From Dickeya fangzhongdai (lineage in GTDB: Bacteria > Pseudomonadota > Gammaproteobacteria > Enterobacterales > Enterobacteriaceae), in NCBI RefSeq assembly GCF_002812485.1, contig NZ_CP025003.1, forward strand, positions 2,542,001 through 2,606,000: a stretch of DNA of 64,000 nt, in the 5' to 3' direction. The translations under genes and the position numbers were made by a program. Each line of letters opens with the position of its first letter. Position 1 is the stretch's first letter. This document shows, piece after piece, positions 39,753-49,283 of this stretch. A model generated the notes under the pieces. That model ran no database searches. It was not told the DNA's origin and saw only the letters and a list, made by a program, of their open reading frames with translations.

Positions 39753-40290
39753 GTATCACCGCGAGGACAAAAAAATCACTACCAGTGACGTTCGCCAGCA
39801 GCTTGCCGCGCATCTGACACGCCTGTGGCGTTATGGTCTGGTGCTCTCGCGCAGTCACGATGTTGCTGAAGAATTAGTGCAGTCCACCTGCGTTCGCGCG
39901 CTTGAGAAGAGCGCGCAATTTACGCCGGGAACCCGCATCGATAGATGGTTGTTCTCCATTCTTCACTCCATCTGGATTTCCGATCTGCGCGCCAGCCGTG
40001 TGCGTATGGGGCAAGGATTTGTCGAAAGCGATGAGTTGCCGGCGCCGGACACCCACGCGCTGAATGACGATCGCCGGCATTACCAGAAAATCATGCAACG
40101 GGTAAACGCGCTTCCTGAAGCGCAGCGCAACGCCATATTTTTAGTTTATGTCGAAGGGTTTACCTATCAGGAGGCGGCAGACACGTTATCGGTACCGATC
40201 GGCACGATTATGAGCCGGCTGGCGGCGGCACGAACAATTCTGGCCAAATCGGTTGACGCCCAGACGCCCGCGAAGGAAAAACGTTCATGA
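39712..40290 (+). CDS. ECF-type RNA polymerase sigma factor
   Basis: About 192 residues from a GTG that overlaps the upstream TPR gene by 41 nt; the true start is uncertain because no ATG, GTG or TTG lies in frame between there and the conserved SDVRQQLAAHL. Region 2 is LVLSRSHDVAEELVQSTCVR with GTRIDRWLFSILHSIWISDLR, and region 4 is ALPEAQRNAIFLVYVEGFTY then QEAADTLSVPIGTIMSRLA. It should steer RNA polymerase to a small regulon under control of the downstream anti-sigma factor, which its stop overlaps by four bases. Target genes are not known; the divergent or own promoter is a candidate. Confidence 0.88.
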   Translation: MTYRLLLTGILNPEYHREDKKITTSDVRQQLAAHLTRLWRYGLVLSRSHDVAEELVQSTCVRALEKSAQFTPGTRIDRWLFSILHSIWISDLRASRVRMGQGFVESDELPAPDTHALNDDRRHYQKIMQRVNALPEAQRNAIFLVYVEGFTYQEAADTLSVPIGTIMSRLAAARTILAKSVDAQTPAKEKRS

Positions 40291-41090
40291 GAACAATAAA
40301 TTTTACGCCCCCCTACAGTGACGAAGCTATCGTCGCCTGGCTTGACGGCGAGATGAATGACACCGACGCGCAGCAGTTCGAGCAGTGGCTCAGGAATGAC
40401 GATCAGCTTGCCGAACGCATCGCCAGGCTGCAAAAAAGCGATCTGGCGTTTAAAGAAGCCTTCGCACCTTTACTTGATGACGCGCCCCAGGCCCGGATGC
40501 AGAATCGACTTGAGCAACTGCTGGCGGCGACTCCCGTCGTGGGAGAAACGCCGCCTCGCATCGGGGTTAGCCGCCGTTCGCTGATTGCCGCCTCGCTCAG
40601 TTTTCTGGTGATTGGCTCAGGGTTGGGCTATCTGGCGCGCCCCGCCTCGGCTGTTCGTAACGATAGCGAGAAAATTCGCGATCTTGAGGCCCAATACATG
40701 TCACTGTACAGCGCGGAAACACTGCTCGACATGGACAGTTCATCGTCCGCTTTGGCTCGGGGGCTGGCGCGTACCGCGCAGGACATCGGCATTCATCTGA
40801 ACGAACAGCAGCTCGCTATTCAAGGCGCCGAGCTGAAAATGGTACGTATGCTGCGCTACGACAGCACCTCAATCGCCCAGATTGCCTGGATGCATGCCGA
40901 TTACGGGCCGATGGCATTGTGCATCTCCCCGGAGCAGCAGCGAAGCGCAACGGCGATCAACAATGAACAACGGCATGGAATGCACCTTGCCTGGTGGCAT
41001 ACCGGAGGCTATCAGTTCGTATTGATCGGCCGCAATCCGGTTTCACAACTGGCCGATAGCGCGCTCAGATTGCAGACGTCACTGACATAA
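40287..41090 (+). CDS. Membrane anti-sigma factor
   Basis: 267 residues. The cytoplasmic N-terminus (about 1-90) has an anti-sigma look: EAIVAWLDGEMNDTDAQQFE then QWLRNDDQLAERIARLQ. A twin-arginine-like RRSLIAASLSFLVIGSGLGY makes one membrane helix (about 96-116), so the rest faces the periplasm. The periplasmic part has no HxC motif of zinc anti-sigma factors that I can see. Its ATG overlaps the stop of the sigma gene (ATGA), a coupling typical of sigma/anti-sigma pairs. Signal sensed is unknown. Confidence 0.83.
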   Translation: MRTINFTPPYSDEAIVAWLDGEMNDTDAQQFEQWLRNDDQLAERIARLQKSDLAFKEAFAPLLDDAPQARMQNRLEQLLAATPVVGETPPRIGVSRRSLIAASLSFLVIGSGLGYLARPASAVRNDSEKIRDLEAQYMSLYSAETLLDMDSSSSALARGLARTAQDIGIHLNEQQLAIQGAELKMVRMLRYDSTSIAQIAWMHADYGPMALCISPEQQRSATAINNEQRHGMHLAWWHTGGYQFVLIGRNPVSQLADSALRLQTSLT

Positions 41091-41134
41091 CGCGGCCCTT
41101 CCCTCCACGCTGCAACAGCCAAAGCGCGAAGGGA

Positions 41135-41180
41135 GGGCTGTTATAAGGACGGACTGTTATAAGGGAGGACGGTTATAATG
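41135..41180. repeat. Three 16-nt-spaced imperfect repeats between two convergent genes
   Basis: GGGCTGTTATAAGG, GGACTGTTATAAGG and GGACGGTTATAATG begin 16 nt apart at 41135, 41151 and 41167; the last overlaps the end of the YceI-family gene. Probably slippage-type local duplication. Confidence 0.7.
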
Positions 41181-41748
41181 CGCGTCGGACTTGCGCCTGA
41201 AGGTCAATATTAATCGCGACCTTGTCATCCACCAGCGCCGTAAACCGATCCATATTAAAGACCGAACGTGAAATAGCGGTTGTCGCATGGAGAAACAACG
41301 TCCCCCCCGCCGGCGATGCGCCGCCATATTCCTCCAGCGTCGCCTCCAGAATGACCGGACGCTGAACGTTTTTGACGGACAGCGAACCAAACACACGAAA
41401 GTGACCATACCCTTGCGCCACCACTCTGCTGCTGGTGAAAACAATCCAGGGGTAGTGTGTTGCATCAAAAAACAGGCCGCTTTTCAGCTGATAGGTCAGC
41501 AGGCTGTTGGACGCTTCGAGCGTCGCAACGGGGATTTTCACTTCAATACGGTCATCGATTTCTTTGGCGGAATCCAGCATAACGTCCCCGGTTACGCCAT
41601 CCAGATACGCCTGTGACGTACCGCCAAATGCGCGCCATGAAAGCTTAATGACGGTTTTATTGGTTGAAATAGTATAGTTGAGCGGCGTTGCGTGAAGCGT
41701 TGGACTTATCAGCAGCCCGGCGGTCACGACGGAAATGATGCGCATCAT
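41173..41748 (-). CDS. YceI-family exported protein
   Basis: 191 residues. A signal peptide (MMRIISVVTAGLLISPTLHA) is followed by the YceI lipocalin-like barrel (YTISTNKTVIKLSWRAFGGT, SLLTYQLKSGLFFDATHYPW, IVFTSSRV, GSLSVKNVQRPVILEATLEE). Family members bind isoprenoid lipids in the periplasm. The start at 41748 has GAGGAG 9 nt before it; a longer frame to 41790 is not needed. It is convergent with the anti-sigma gene; YceI proteins accompany ECF operons in other bacteria, so a functional link is plausible but inferred. Confidence 0.88.
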   Translation of the reverse strand: MMRIISVVTAGLLISPTLHATPLNYTISTNKTVIKLSWRAFGGTSQAYLDGVTGDVMLDSAKEIDDRIEVKIPVATLEASNSLLTYQLKSGLFFDATHYPWIVFTSSRVVAQGYGHFRVFGSLSVKNVQRPVILEATLEEYGGASPAGGTLFLHATTAISRSVFNMDRFTALVDDKVAINIDLQAQVRRAL

Positions 41749-41933
41749 AACGGGAATCTCCTCAAAGCAGACAACGCGTAAACGCTTCAAGAAGCTGATC
41801 TATTCATTCCCCAGCCAAACAAACAAAACCGACCGCATCAAAGCCAGGCATTCGCCGTAACGTTAAACCATGCGCTAATCGTCTTCACCACGGCAAACGT
41901 AACGATCCCGGTTGGCGGGACCGGCATTTTGCG

Positions 41934-43316
41934 TTAATTAAATATCTCGATTCGATTGCGGCCGTTAGCTTTGGCCTGATACAACGCACTGTCAGCCTTT
42001 TTGATAAGCTGCTGATAATCGGGGTGGTTATCGAACTCGGCAATCCCAACGCTGATGGTCACCGATACCCCCTGTTCCGCCATTGCCGGAATAGACAACC
42101 CGGCGACCATTTGACGAATCGAATCAAAGATCATGGAAGCTTGCTGCGCCTGGGTTTCGACCAGCAACACCATAAACTCTTCGCCGCCATAACGAAAAAC
42201 ATAATCGCTGCTTCGCACGCTTTCGTATATTTTCGTCGCGATCGTTTTAAGTGTCAGATTGCCGGTTTCATGCCCGTAACTATCATTGATCTTTTTAAAA
42301 TGATCGATATCAATCATAGCCAGAATAAAGGGTTTTCCCGAACTGATAGCCAGTGCGATTTCCCGCCGCATAATAGTCGGGATGAAGCGGCGATTGAGCA
42401 GATTCGTCAGTGGGTCCTTGCCATTTTCGAATCGGATCAATTCATCAAACATTGAGCACAGAATTGCATTAACCTGCCCAATTAACTGACGGATGTCGCG
42501 TAATAATTGCGTGCGTATTGCCGTATTTTCAACGTGATGGGGAAATGTCTCTCTCACCCGGCTATCCACCTGCCGGATCAATCCCTCCAGCTTTTGCAAT
42601 AAATCAGGACCATTGAACAAATGCCGGCCTTTATGAAAAAACCACAGACCAAATTCCGATTTTTCCAGCAGGATAATCTCTTCAGACGGCAGCCCGGTCG
42701 CCACGTTATAAATGAACTGATTCTCCCAATTCATTAATGCGCCAAGCTGCCGCTCCCTTTCAACATTCACATCATCATAAATCGACAAAATGCGATAGCG
42801 TTCCTGATCGCGCATCGCACTTTTGTAACCGGGAGAATACGCGGTTGTCATGGCCTCAATCGCGGTATCCATAACCAGACTGCTAAAACAGACCGCCTGA
42901 TTAATCAGTGCGGCATCCAGGTTTCGTTTTCTGGCCAGCAGCTTGAACAGTTCATTTTTCAGTTTACGCGCCCCTCGGGCCACCAGATCGGTCGGAATGC
43001 CGATGCGCGCATGAATAACGCCAACCTGCTGCTGCCGTTCCAGCAATACAGATAATGACCCTTTGGCGCTGCCCAATACTGAACGTAGCCAGTGATACAT
43101 ACTTTCACTGAGTTTATCGGCTACTTTTTGGGTATTGAGATAAATACTGGCCTGTTTATCCTGAAGCATATAGTCGTAAAACACGCTGACCAGCTGACGC
43201 AATTCTTCTTCGCATAAATCGCTCAATAATTGGTGAGCGCCAGAAGGAGTCAAATTAACAAGCTCTTGCCACTCAGTGAGCAGCAATTCACTATTATCTC
43301 TTTGTTCAGTATGCAT
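41934..43316 (-). CDS. Globin-coupled diguanylate cyclase (DosC/DgcO-like)
   Basis: 460 residues, equal to E. coli DosC. The N-terminal globin sensor (1-155) carries a proximal heme histidine, His102, in VGVIHARIGIPTDLV and a distal-side tyrosine pair in FYDYML. A helical middle domain (about 165-300) links to a GGDEF domain with active-site GGEEF (377-381) and an intact allosteric I-site RSSD five residues before it, so the enzyme should make cyclic di-GMP and be product-inhibited. Oxygen or other gas binding to the heme is expected to set activity, as in the Pectobacterium homologue. No partner phosphodiesterase lies beside it. Confidence 0.93.
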   Translation of the reverse strand: MHTEQRDNSELLLTEWQELVNLTPSGAHQLLSDLCEEELRQLVSVFYDYMLQDKQASIYLNTQKVADKLSESMYHWLRSVLGSAKGSLSVLLERQQQVGVIHARIGIPTDLVARGARKLKNELFKLLARKRNLDAALINQAVCFSSLVMDTAIEAMTTAYSPGYKSAMRDQERYRILSIYDDVNVERERQLGALMNWENQFIYNVATGLPSEEIILLEKSEFGLWFFHKGRHLFNGPDLLQKLEGLIRQVDSRVRETFPHHVENTAIRTQLLRDIRQLIGQVNAILCSMFDELIRFENGKDPLTNLLNRRFIPTIMRREIALAISSGKPFILAMIDIDHFKKINDSYGHETGNLTLKTIATKIYESVRSSDYVFRYGGEEFMVLLVETQAQQASMIFDSIRQMVAGLSIPAMAEQGVSVTISVGIAEFDNHPDYQQLIKKADSALYQAKANGRNRIEIFN

Positions 43317-43516
43317 TATTAAATTAACAGTAAGTTGTTTTCATTATGTCCTACGACGTCGACTGACAAACTCGTGGCCCCTGTTGACGCCACGGAGTGT
43401 ACCCAACTTACCTCAAATTCCCAAATGTATTTCAGTGTCAATGCATTATCAAAACTACTTATTTAGATAATAATTCGTTAAAGAATCGCTATATTACGGC
43501 ACCAATTGTTCCAGAC

Positions 43517-43550
43517 AGGCGGCATCATCGCATAATCCATCATGCCGCCT
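43517..43550 (-). terminator. Hairpin after recD
   Basis: AGGCGGCAT (43517-43525) and ATGCCGCCT (43542-43550) form a perfect 9-bp stem with a 16-nt loop, 17 nt past the recD stop. No T run follows on the minus strand, so termination is uncertain. Confidence 0.45.
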
Positions 43551-43566
43551 TAAGAATAACCGCCGT

Positions 43567-45612
43567 TTATTCCACCAGTCCGCTTACCCGTAATACCCGC
43601 CGACCGACCGCTTCCGCCAGCACCGTACTGTGCTCCCCCACGCAGCCGAGGCTGAACGCGTATTTGGCGCGGGTAATGCCGGTGTACACCAGTTCGCGGG
43701 TCAGGATCGGGCTTAAGGACTCCGGCAGCAGTAAAGCGGTGTGGGCGAATTCCGACCCTTGCGATTTGTGCACCGTCATGGCGAACACCGTTTCCACCGC
43801 CGATAATCGCCCCGGCAGCACCCAGCGGATGCCCGATGAGCCATCGCCGGCGGGAAACGCCACCCGGGTAGCCCATCCCCGTGAGCCGTCCGGCTGGAGC
43901 AGCGGCACCTGTAGGGTGATGCCGATATCGCCGTTCATCAGCCGCTGACTATAATCGTTGCGGGTCACCATCACCGGCCGCCCCGGATACCAGCCTTGCC
44001 AGGCCGCCAGCAAGCCGTCCCGATACAGCAGATGGGCGATGCGCTCATTCATACTGTCGACGCCCCACGGTCCGTTACGCAATGCGCACAGCAGTTGGAA
44101 CTGACCGAAAGCGTCCAGAATCTGCGCCGCCCAGAGGTCGAACTCGCTTTGCGGCGCCGTCAGTTCCGGCCGCGTCGAGGCCATCCGTCGCAGGTAGCCG
44201 CCGTAGCCCACCGGCGTAGCCGCAGAGGGCTGCGCGCCGAATCGATCGGCGGCGCCGTCGATAACCCATTCACGCAGCGTGCGGTTATCATTCGCCGTCA
44301 ACGTCAGGTGCGCCAGGTCGGCATACCCCTGCTGCCAGATCGACGCCAGCGCCGCCACGTCGCCGGCATTCACCGCCTCCGCCAGTTGGCCGATGCCGCT
44401 GTGGGCGCCAAAGCGATAGCTGTGGCGCAGCATGGCGATGGATTGATCCAACGCGCTGCCTTGCGGGTCGAGCAGCGAATCGTCCGGCGCCTCTCCCGCG
44501 ACCTGCCGTAGCCAGTCGCGGGTCTGTGGCAGGTAATGCCCCTGTGCGGCGCGCTGACACAGTTCGCCCATCAACGCGCCGGCTTCTACCGACGCCAATT
44601 GATCCTTGTCGCCCAGCAGAATCAGGCGGGAACGGGCCGGCATCGCCGCCAGCAGCGCCGCCATCATCTCCAGATCCACCATCGACGCTTCGTCCACCAC
44701 CAGCACATCCAGCATCAGCGGGTTATCGGCATGGTGCCGGAAATGCCGGGTATCCGGCCGACTGCCCAGCAAACGGTGCAAGGTCACCACTTCGCTGTTG
44801 ATCTGTTCCCGGATAGCCTCGCCCTGCGCCAGCCCCTCCAGCGTCAGGCCGGCAATGGCCCCGGCAATCGACTCGTTCAGGCGGGCCGCCGCCTTGCCGG
44901 TGGGCGCCGCCAGCCGGATACGCAACGGTTTGCCGTGCTGTTCCAGCGCCAGCGATTGCAACAGCGCCAGCAGTTTCACCACGGTGGTGGTTTTTCCGGT
45001 GCCCGGCCCGCCGGTGATAATGCTAAAGGCGCTGCCCGCCGCCAACGCACAGGCCAGTTTCTGCCAGTTGGCAGCGTCGGCCGCGTCGCCAGGAAACAGC
45101 GCATCCAGCCGCTGACGCAGCGCCGCAGGCGCTATCGCCGCCCGCAGCGCGTCGTTTTGTTTCAGTTGCTGCGTGATGGCGTGCCGCACATCCTGCTCGT
45201 ACCGCCAGTAGCGACGCAGATAAAGACGCGCGCCGACCAGCACCAGCGGCGTGCAGCCTTCCCCCGACGATACCAACTGCGGCTGTTGCAACGCCGCCTG
45301 CCAGGCCGACAGGGTAACGCCCGCCAGCACCTCCGCCGGACGCGCGATCTTACGGTTTTCGCTACGATCGCCTTCCGGCGGCAACGCCAGCGAAAACCCG
45401 CTGTCGGCAAGCGTGGCGTCCAGATCGAGGCACACATGCCCGCGCCCAAGCTGATAGCTGACCAGCGCCGCCCCCAGCAGCAGCAAAGGCGACGCATCAG
45501 GGCATTCCTGATGCAGGAAGCGCACCAGCGCCCGGTCCAGCTCCCGCAACCAGCCGCAGCCCACCCACTGGTCCAGCAACAGGGTTAATTCGTCATGACT
45601 GGTCATGTTCAT
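43567..45612 (-). CDS. recD: Exodeoxyribonuclease V alpha subunit (RecD)
   Basis: 681 residues, longer than E. coli RecD (608). An SF1 helicase with Walker A ITGGPGTGKTTTV (lysine near 207), Walker B VLVVDEASMVDLEMMAALLA, LLGDKDQLASVEAGA, and C-terminal VHKSQGSEFAH and YTGITRAK. RecD is the fast 5'-3' motor of RecBCD. Its ATG overlaps the recB stop by four bases. Gene order recC-recB-recD without ptrA and without downstream argA is unlike the usual enterobacterial locus, and the sequence style is closer to pseudomonad RecD. Confidence 0.93.
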   Translation of the reverse strand: MNMTSHDELTLLLDQWVGCGWLRELDRALVRFLHQECPDASPLLLLGAALVSYQLGRGHVCLDLDATLADSGFSLALPPEGDRSENRKIARPAEVLAGVTLSAWQAALQQPQLVSSGEGCTPLVLVGARLYLRRYWRYEQDVRHAITQQLKQNDALRAAIAPAALRQRLDALFPGDAADAANWQKLACALAAGSAFSIITGGPGTGKTTTVVKLLALLQSLALEQHGKPLRIRLAAPTGKAAARLNESIAGAIAGLTLEGLAQGEAIREQINSEVVTLHRLLGSRPDTRHFRHHADNPLMLDVLVVDEASMVDLEMMAALLAAMPARSRLILLGDKDQLASVEAGALMGELCQRAAQGHYLPQTRDWLRQVAGEAPDDSLLDPQGSALDQSIAMLRHSYRFGAHSGIGQLAEAVNAGDVAALASIWQQGYADLAHLTLTANDNRTLREWVIDGAADRFGAQPSAATPVGYGGYLRRMASTRPELTAPQSEFDLWAAQILDAFGQFQLLCALRNGPWGVDSMNERIAHLLYRDGLLAAWQGWYPGRPVMVTRNDYSQRLMNGDIGITLQVPLLQPDGSRGWATRVAFPAGDGSSGIRWVLPGRLSAVETVFAMTVHKSQGSEFAHTALLLPESLSPILTRELVYTGITRAKYAFSLGCVGEHSTVLAEAVGRRVLRVSGLVE

Positions 45613-48600
45613 GCCGTCGCCTCCGTTTCGCCGCTAAACAGGCTCTCCAGCGCGTCAATCAGCGCCTTGTCCGGCCGTTGGGCGCAGACGCCGCCGCCCG
45701 GCGCCTGACTGCCGCGCAAAAACAGGTATAACGCGCCGCCGACGTGGCGGTCGTAGTCGTAATCCGGCAGGCGGGACTTCAGCAAGCGGTGCAACGCAAA
45801 CAGATACAATGCCAGTTGCAGATCGTAACGGTGATCCAGCATGGCGCGCGCCATACGCGGTGGGTCATAGTCGGCGGCATCCGCCCCCAGCCAGTTGGAT
45901 TTGTAGTCCAGCACGTAGTAGCGCCCCTGATGTTCAAACACCAAATCGATAAACCCTTTCAGCATGCCGTTAAGCTGTTCACGCATCAGCATCGCTCGCG
46001 GTTCGCCCGCCAGCGTGGCGGCCCTGACCTGTTGATCCAAGACTTGCGTGTCGACCTGACTGAGCGCAAACCAGAACTCCATTTCCACCTGATACTGCGT
46101 CAACCCGGCCAGTGAGACCGCGCTGCCGGGCTGCGTCGGCAGCGCCAGCGGCTGATTGAGCAGCGCCATCAGCCAATCGGTAAGCATCGGTATCCACTGT
46201 GTCCAGCCTTGCCGGTTACAGCGCCGCGCGACCTGATCCTCCACCCGGGATCGATCCGCCGCCAGCGCGGCAAAGCCCTCTTTTCCGGCCCACTCCAGCA
46301 AGCCGTGCAGAAAGCTGCCCGGCGCCGCCCCGCGTGGAAAACTGTACATATCGTGGCCGGTCGGCAACGGCGGCAGACGCTCCGCTGTTGCCTGCGGTTC
46401 GCTAAAGGTTTCCTGCTTCGCGCTCTGCACTTCGGGCACATCGCCCGCAGCAGGCTCACGATATTCGCGGTAATGCCCTTCCGGCGCCAGTTGCAACCCG
46501 GAATAGCTGGTAATGCGCCAGCGGTGGCTGCGCATATTCGGCAACGGCGGCTCCTGCCCCAGCGCCGACGTATCCTGTTCGGCGCGGTAAATGTCCTCGT
46601 CCGTTTCCGGCAACGGCGTAATCTGGCTGTCCGCGCCGCACCAGGCCGACAACTGTTGCGCCAGCTGCGCCGGGTCTAACGGTTCACCGGCGCCGAGCAG
46701 GTAACCGGGCGCGCTTTTTTCCAGCTCTTTCAACGGCGCCATGCCAAGCCACATGGCGTAGCGGGCGCGGGTCAGCGCCACATAAAATTTACGCAGGTCC
46801 TCGCCCAGCCGCTCATGGTCGGCGCGTCGCACCGCCTCGTCGCTGGCTGTCAGTTCAAGGCGCGGCTGCCCGTCATCATCATGAAATTTCAGCGGCACAT
46901 CCCGCTGGCTGACGGCGCGAAACGCGCAGGCAAACGGCAGAAACACCAGCGGATACTCCAGCCCTTTGGACTTGTGGACGGTAACCACCTTCACCAGATC
47001 GGCATCGCTTTCCAGCCGCAGTTTCAGGGTGTCGCCGCCGGGATTATCCGCCTGGCACTGCTCCGCCAGATAGCGGATCAGCGCGTGCTCGCCGTCCAGA
47101 TGCACGCTGGCCTGTTGCAGCAATTCCGACAGGTGCAGCACATCGGTCAGCGCGCGGGCGTTATCGGCGGCCAGCAACCGGCGCGGCACATCAAATTCCC
47201 ACATTAGCCGCCGCAGCATCGGCAATACGCCCTGCTGTCGCCAGCAGCTCTGGTAGCGGACAAACTGCATTACCCGGCGCTCCCACTCCTGCTCGTCGTG
47301 GTTAAGGCGGTCAAGCGCCTGCCAGCTTAGCCCCAGCGAGGGAGTCGCCAGCGCGGCGCGCAGCAGCCGATCGTTCTCCGGATCGGCGCAGGCCGCCAGC
47401 CAGCAGTGCAGTTCGCCGGCCTGCGGGCTGTCGAAGACCGACTCCCGGTCCGACAGATACACGCTGCGCACGCCGCGAGCGGACAGTTGCGCGCGCACCG
47501 CCATCGCTTCGCGCCCGGTATTGACCAGCACCGCCATGTCCCCCGGTCTGACCGGGCGCAGCGGCTGCCCCGGTACGGCAAAACCGGCCCGACCTTGCCC
47601 GCCGAGCTGCAGCAGCCGCACCATTTCGCGGGCGCAACCGGCGGCCATGCGCTGGCGGTATTCCGCCGACGACAGCGGCTGGTCCGTCGCCGGCGTCCAG
47701 CAGGTCAGCGCCGCGGCGTCAGCGCCCTCCAGTACCCACGCCTCGTCGCGCCCGTTAGCCTGCACCGGCAAAAACGGCACCGGATTGCCGCCGTCGCTTT
47801 GCCGAAACAGAAACGCGCCCGCGCCGTCGGCACGGTTTTCCGCCTGCATAAACACCTGATTGACGGCGCCGACCATCGCCTGAGTAGAGCGGAAATTCGT
47901 GCCCAGCGTGTAATGCCGCCCGTCGGTATCGCGGCGAGCGCGCAAATAGGTGTAGATATCGGCGCCGCGAAACGCGTAAATCGCCTGTTTTGGGTCGCCG
48001 ATCAGGATCAGTCCCTGCTGCGGGTCGTTGTCCGCCACCCGGTACAAGGTATCGAAAATACGGTATTGCAGCGGGTCGGTGTCCTGAAATTCGTCGATCA
48101 TCGCCACCGGGAACTGACGGCGAATACGCTGCGCCAGCCGCTCGCCGTTGTCGCCGCGCAATGCGGCATCCAGCCGGGTCAGCAGGTCCTGAAACCCCAT
48201 TTGCGCCCGGCTCTCCTGCTCGTGCTGGAATCGCTGACTTATCCAGCGACAGGCGTGTCTCAGTAACTGACTACGCGGTTCCGGCAGCGCGTCTAACTGC
48301 TGTTGCAGCGTCTCCATCGCGGTCAATGCCGGATGTTGCGGCGCCTCGTCGGGGATTTTCCAGGCGTCCCGCAGCCCTTGCGGGGTGAGCCGCGTCCAGC
48401 CGGTGCCGATATCCAGCGTCGTCTCGTCGCTGGCGGCCCAGTGTTGCAGTTTGTCCAGCCACGGCTCGAAATAACGGGCCTGCAGCTTGTGTCCGTTGGC
48501 CTGCTTCTGTGCCACCGCTTCGTTCAGCAGGTCGCGCAACTCGCCACACCACTGCGGCCAGGGCGCTTTTAGCGCCGCCAGCCGGCGCGTTTTCTCTTCG

Positions 48601-49283
48601 CGGACCGCGCTGAAAATCTGCGCGGGCAGGTCATCGATGCCGATGTCGTCGGCGTACTCCAGCAGCGGCGTCACGCTGCGATAAAAGCTTTCCGGCGACG
48701 GCCAACTATCGCGCAGTTCCAGCACATCGCGGGCATCGAGCGGGAAAAAGAACGTCCGCCAGTAATCGCGCACCACCTCCAGCAGCAAGTCGCTCTGATC
48801 GGTTTCCAGCGTCTGGTTAAACAGGCTGCCGCTGTCAAAGGCGTGTTCGCCCAGCATCCGGTTACACCAACTGTGGATGGTGGACACCGCCGCCTCATCC
48901 ATCCATTCGGCGGCCAGTTGCAATTTGCGCGCGCAGTCCGGCCATTGTTCCGGCGGGTAGTCGGCGCGCAGTTCCTGCAGCAGCGGATCGACCGCCTCAT
49001 CCTTGCCATCCGGCTGAAAGTAAGCGGCCGCCTGCGCCAGCCGGGCGCGAATACGATCGCGCAGCTCGCGGGTGGCGGCATCGGTAAAGGTCACCACCAG
49101 TATGTCCGGCGGGTTGAGCGGGCGCGAGAACGCCTGCTCGCCGCCGTGCCCCAGCACCAGCCGCACATACAGCATGGCGATGGTGAAGGTTTTGCCGGTA
49201 CCGGCGCTGGCTTCGATCAGGCGGCTGCCGGAAAGCGGAAAGCGCAGCACATCCAGCACAGAAGGTAACGCACGCGCCGTCAT
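45609..49283 (-). CDS. recB: Exodeoxyribonuclease V beta subunit (RecB)
   Basis: 1224 residues. The N-terminal SF1A helicase has Walker A EASAGTGKTFTI (Lys31), TFTDAATRELRDRIRARLAQ, the DEFQDTD Walker B, GDPKQAIYAFRGAD and VHKSKGLEYPLVFLP; the C-terminal nuclease carries the DYKSNWLG catalytic motif. With RecC and RecD it unwinds and degrades DNA ends and loads RecA after Chi. The opening LRFPLSGSRLIEASAGTGKT resembles Pseudomonas RecB more than E. coli RecB (LRLPLQGERL...). Overlaps recC stop by four bases. Function inferred from intact motifs. Confidence 0.95.
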   Translation of the reverse strand: MTARALPSVLDVLRFPLSGSRLIEASAGTGKTFTIAMLYVRLVLGHGGEQAFSRPLNPPDILVVTFTDAATRELRDRIRARLAQAAAYFQPDGKDEAVDPLLQELRADYPPEQWPDCARKLQLAAEWMDEAAVSTIHSWCNRMLGEHAFDSGSLFNQTLETDQSDLLLEVVRDYWRTFFFPLDARDVLELRDSWPSPESFYRSVTPLLEYADDIGIDDLPAQIFSAVREEKTRRLAALKAPWPQWCGELRDLLNEAVAQKQANGHKLQARYFEPWLDKLQHWAASDETTLDIGTGWTRLTPQGLRDAWKIPDEAPQHPALTAMETLQQQLDALPEPRSQLLRHACRWISQRFQHEQESRAQMGFQDLLTRLDAALRGDNGERLAQRIRRQFPVAMIDEFQDTDPLQYRIFDTLYRVADNDPQQGLILIGDPKQAIYAFRGADIYTYLRARRDTDGRHYTLGTNFRSTQAMVGAVNQVFMQAENRADGAGAFLFRQSDGGNPVPFLPVQANGRDEAWVLEGADAAALTCWTPATDQPLSSAEYRQRMAAGCAREMVRLLQLGGQGRAGFAVPGQPLRPVRPGDMAVLVNTGREAMAVRAQLSARGVRSVYLSDRESVFDSPQAGELHCWLAACADPENDRLLRAALATPSLGLSWQALDRLNHDEQEWERRVMQFVRYQSCWRQQGVLPMLRRLMWEFDVPRRLLAADNARALTDVLHLSELLQQASVHLDGEHALIRYLAEQCQADNPGGDTLKLRLESDADLVKVVTVHKSKGLEYPLVFLPFACAFRAVSQRDVPLKFHDDDGQPRLELTASDEAVRRADHERLGEDLRKFYVALTRARYAMWLGMAPLKELEKSAPGYLLGAGEPLDPAQLAQQLSAWCGADSQITPLPETDEDIYRAEQDTSALGQEPPLPNMRSHRWRITSYSGLQLAPEGHYREYREPAAGDVPEVQSAKQETFSEPQATAERLPPLPTGHDMYSFPRGAAPGSFLHGLLEWAGKEGFAALAADRSRVEDQVARRCNRQGWTQWIPMLTDWLMALLNQPLALPTQPGSAVSLAGLTQYQVEMEFWFALSQVDTQVLDQQVRAATLAGEPRAMLMREQLNGMLKGFIDLVFEHQGRYYVLDYKSNWLGADAADYDPPRMARAMLDHRYDLQLALYLFALHRLLKSRLPDYDYDRHVGGALYLFLRGSQAPGGGVCAQRPDKALIDALESLFSGETEATA

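Noticed and set aside
43321..43560. Search for RNA genes or regulators in the gap between the globin-DGC and recD
   Set aside because: Only a hairpin after recD could be supported; no tRNA or sRNA structure recognised.
44536..45588. 350-codon plus-strand frame opposite recD (and similar frames opposite recB, recC, pntA, hemA and dspE)
   Set aside because: High-GC antisense frames rich in Arg, Gln and His; no family resemblance and they overlap firmly identified genes.
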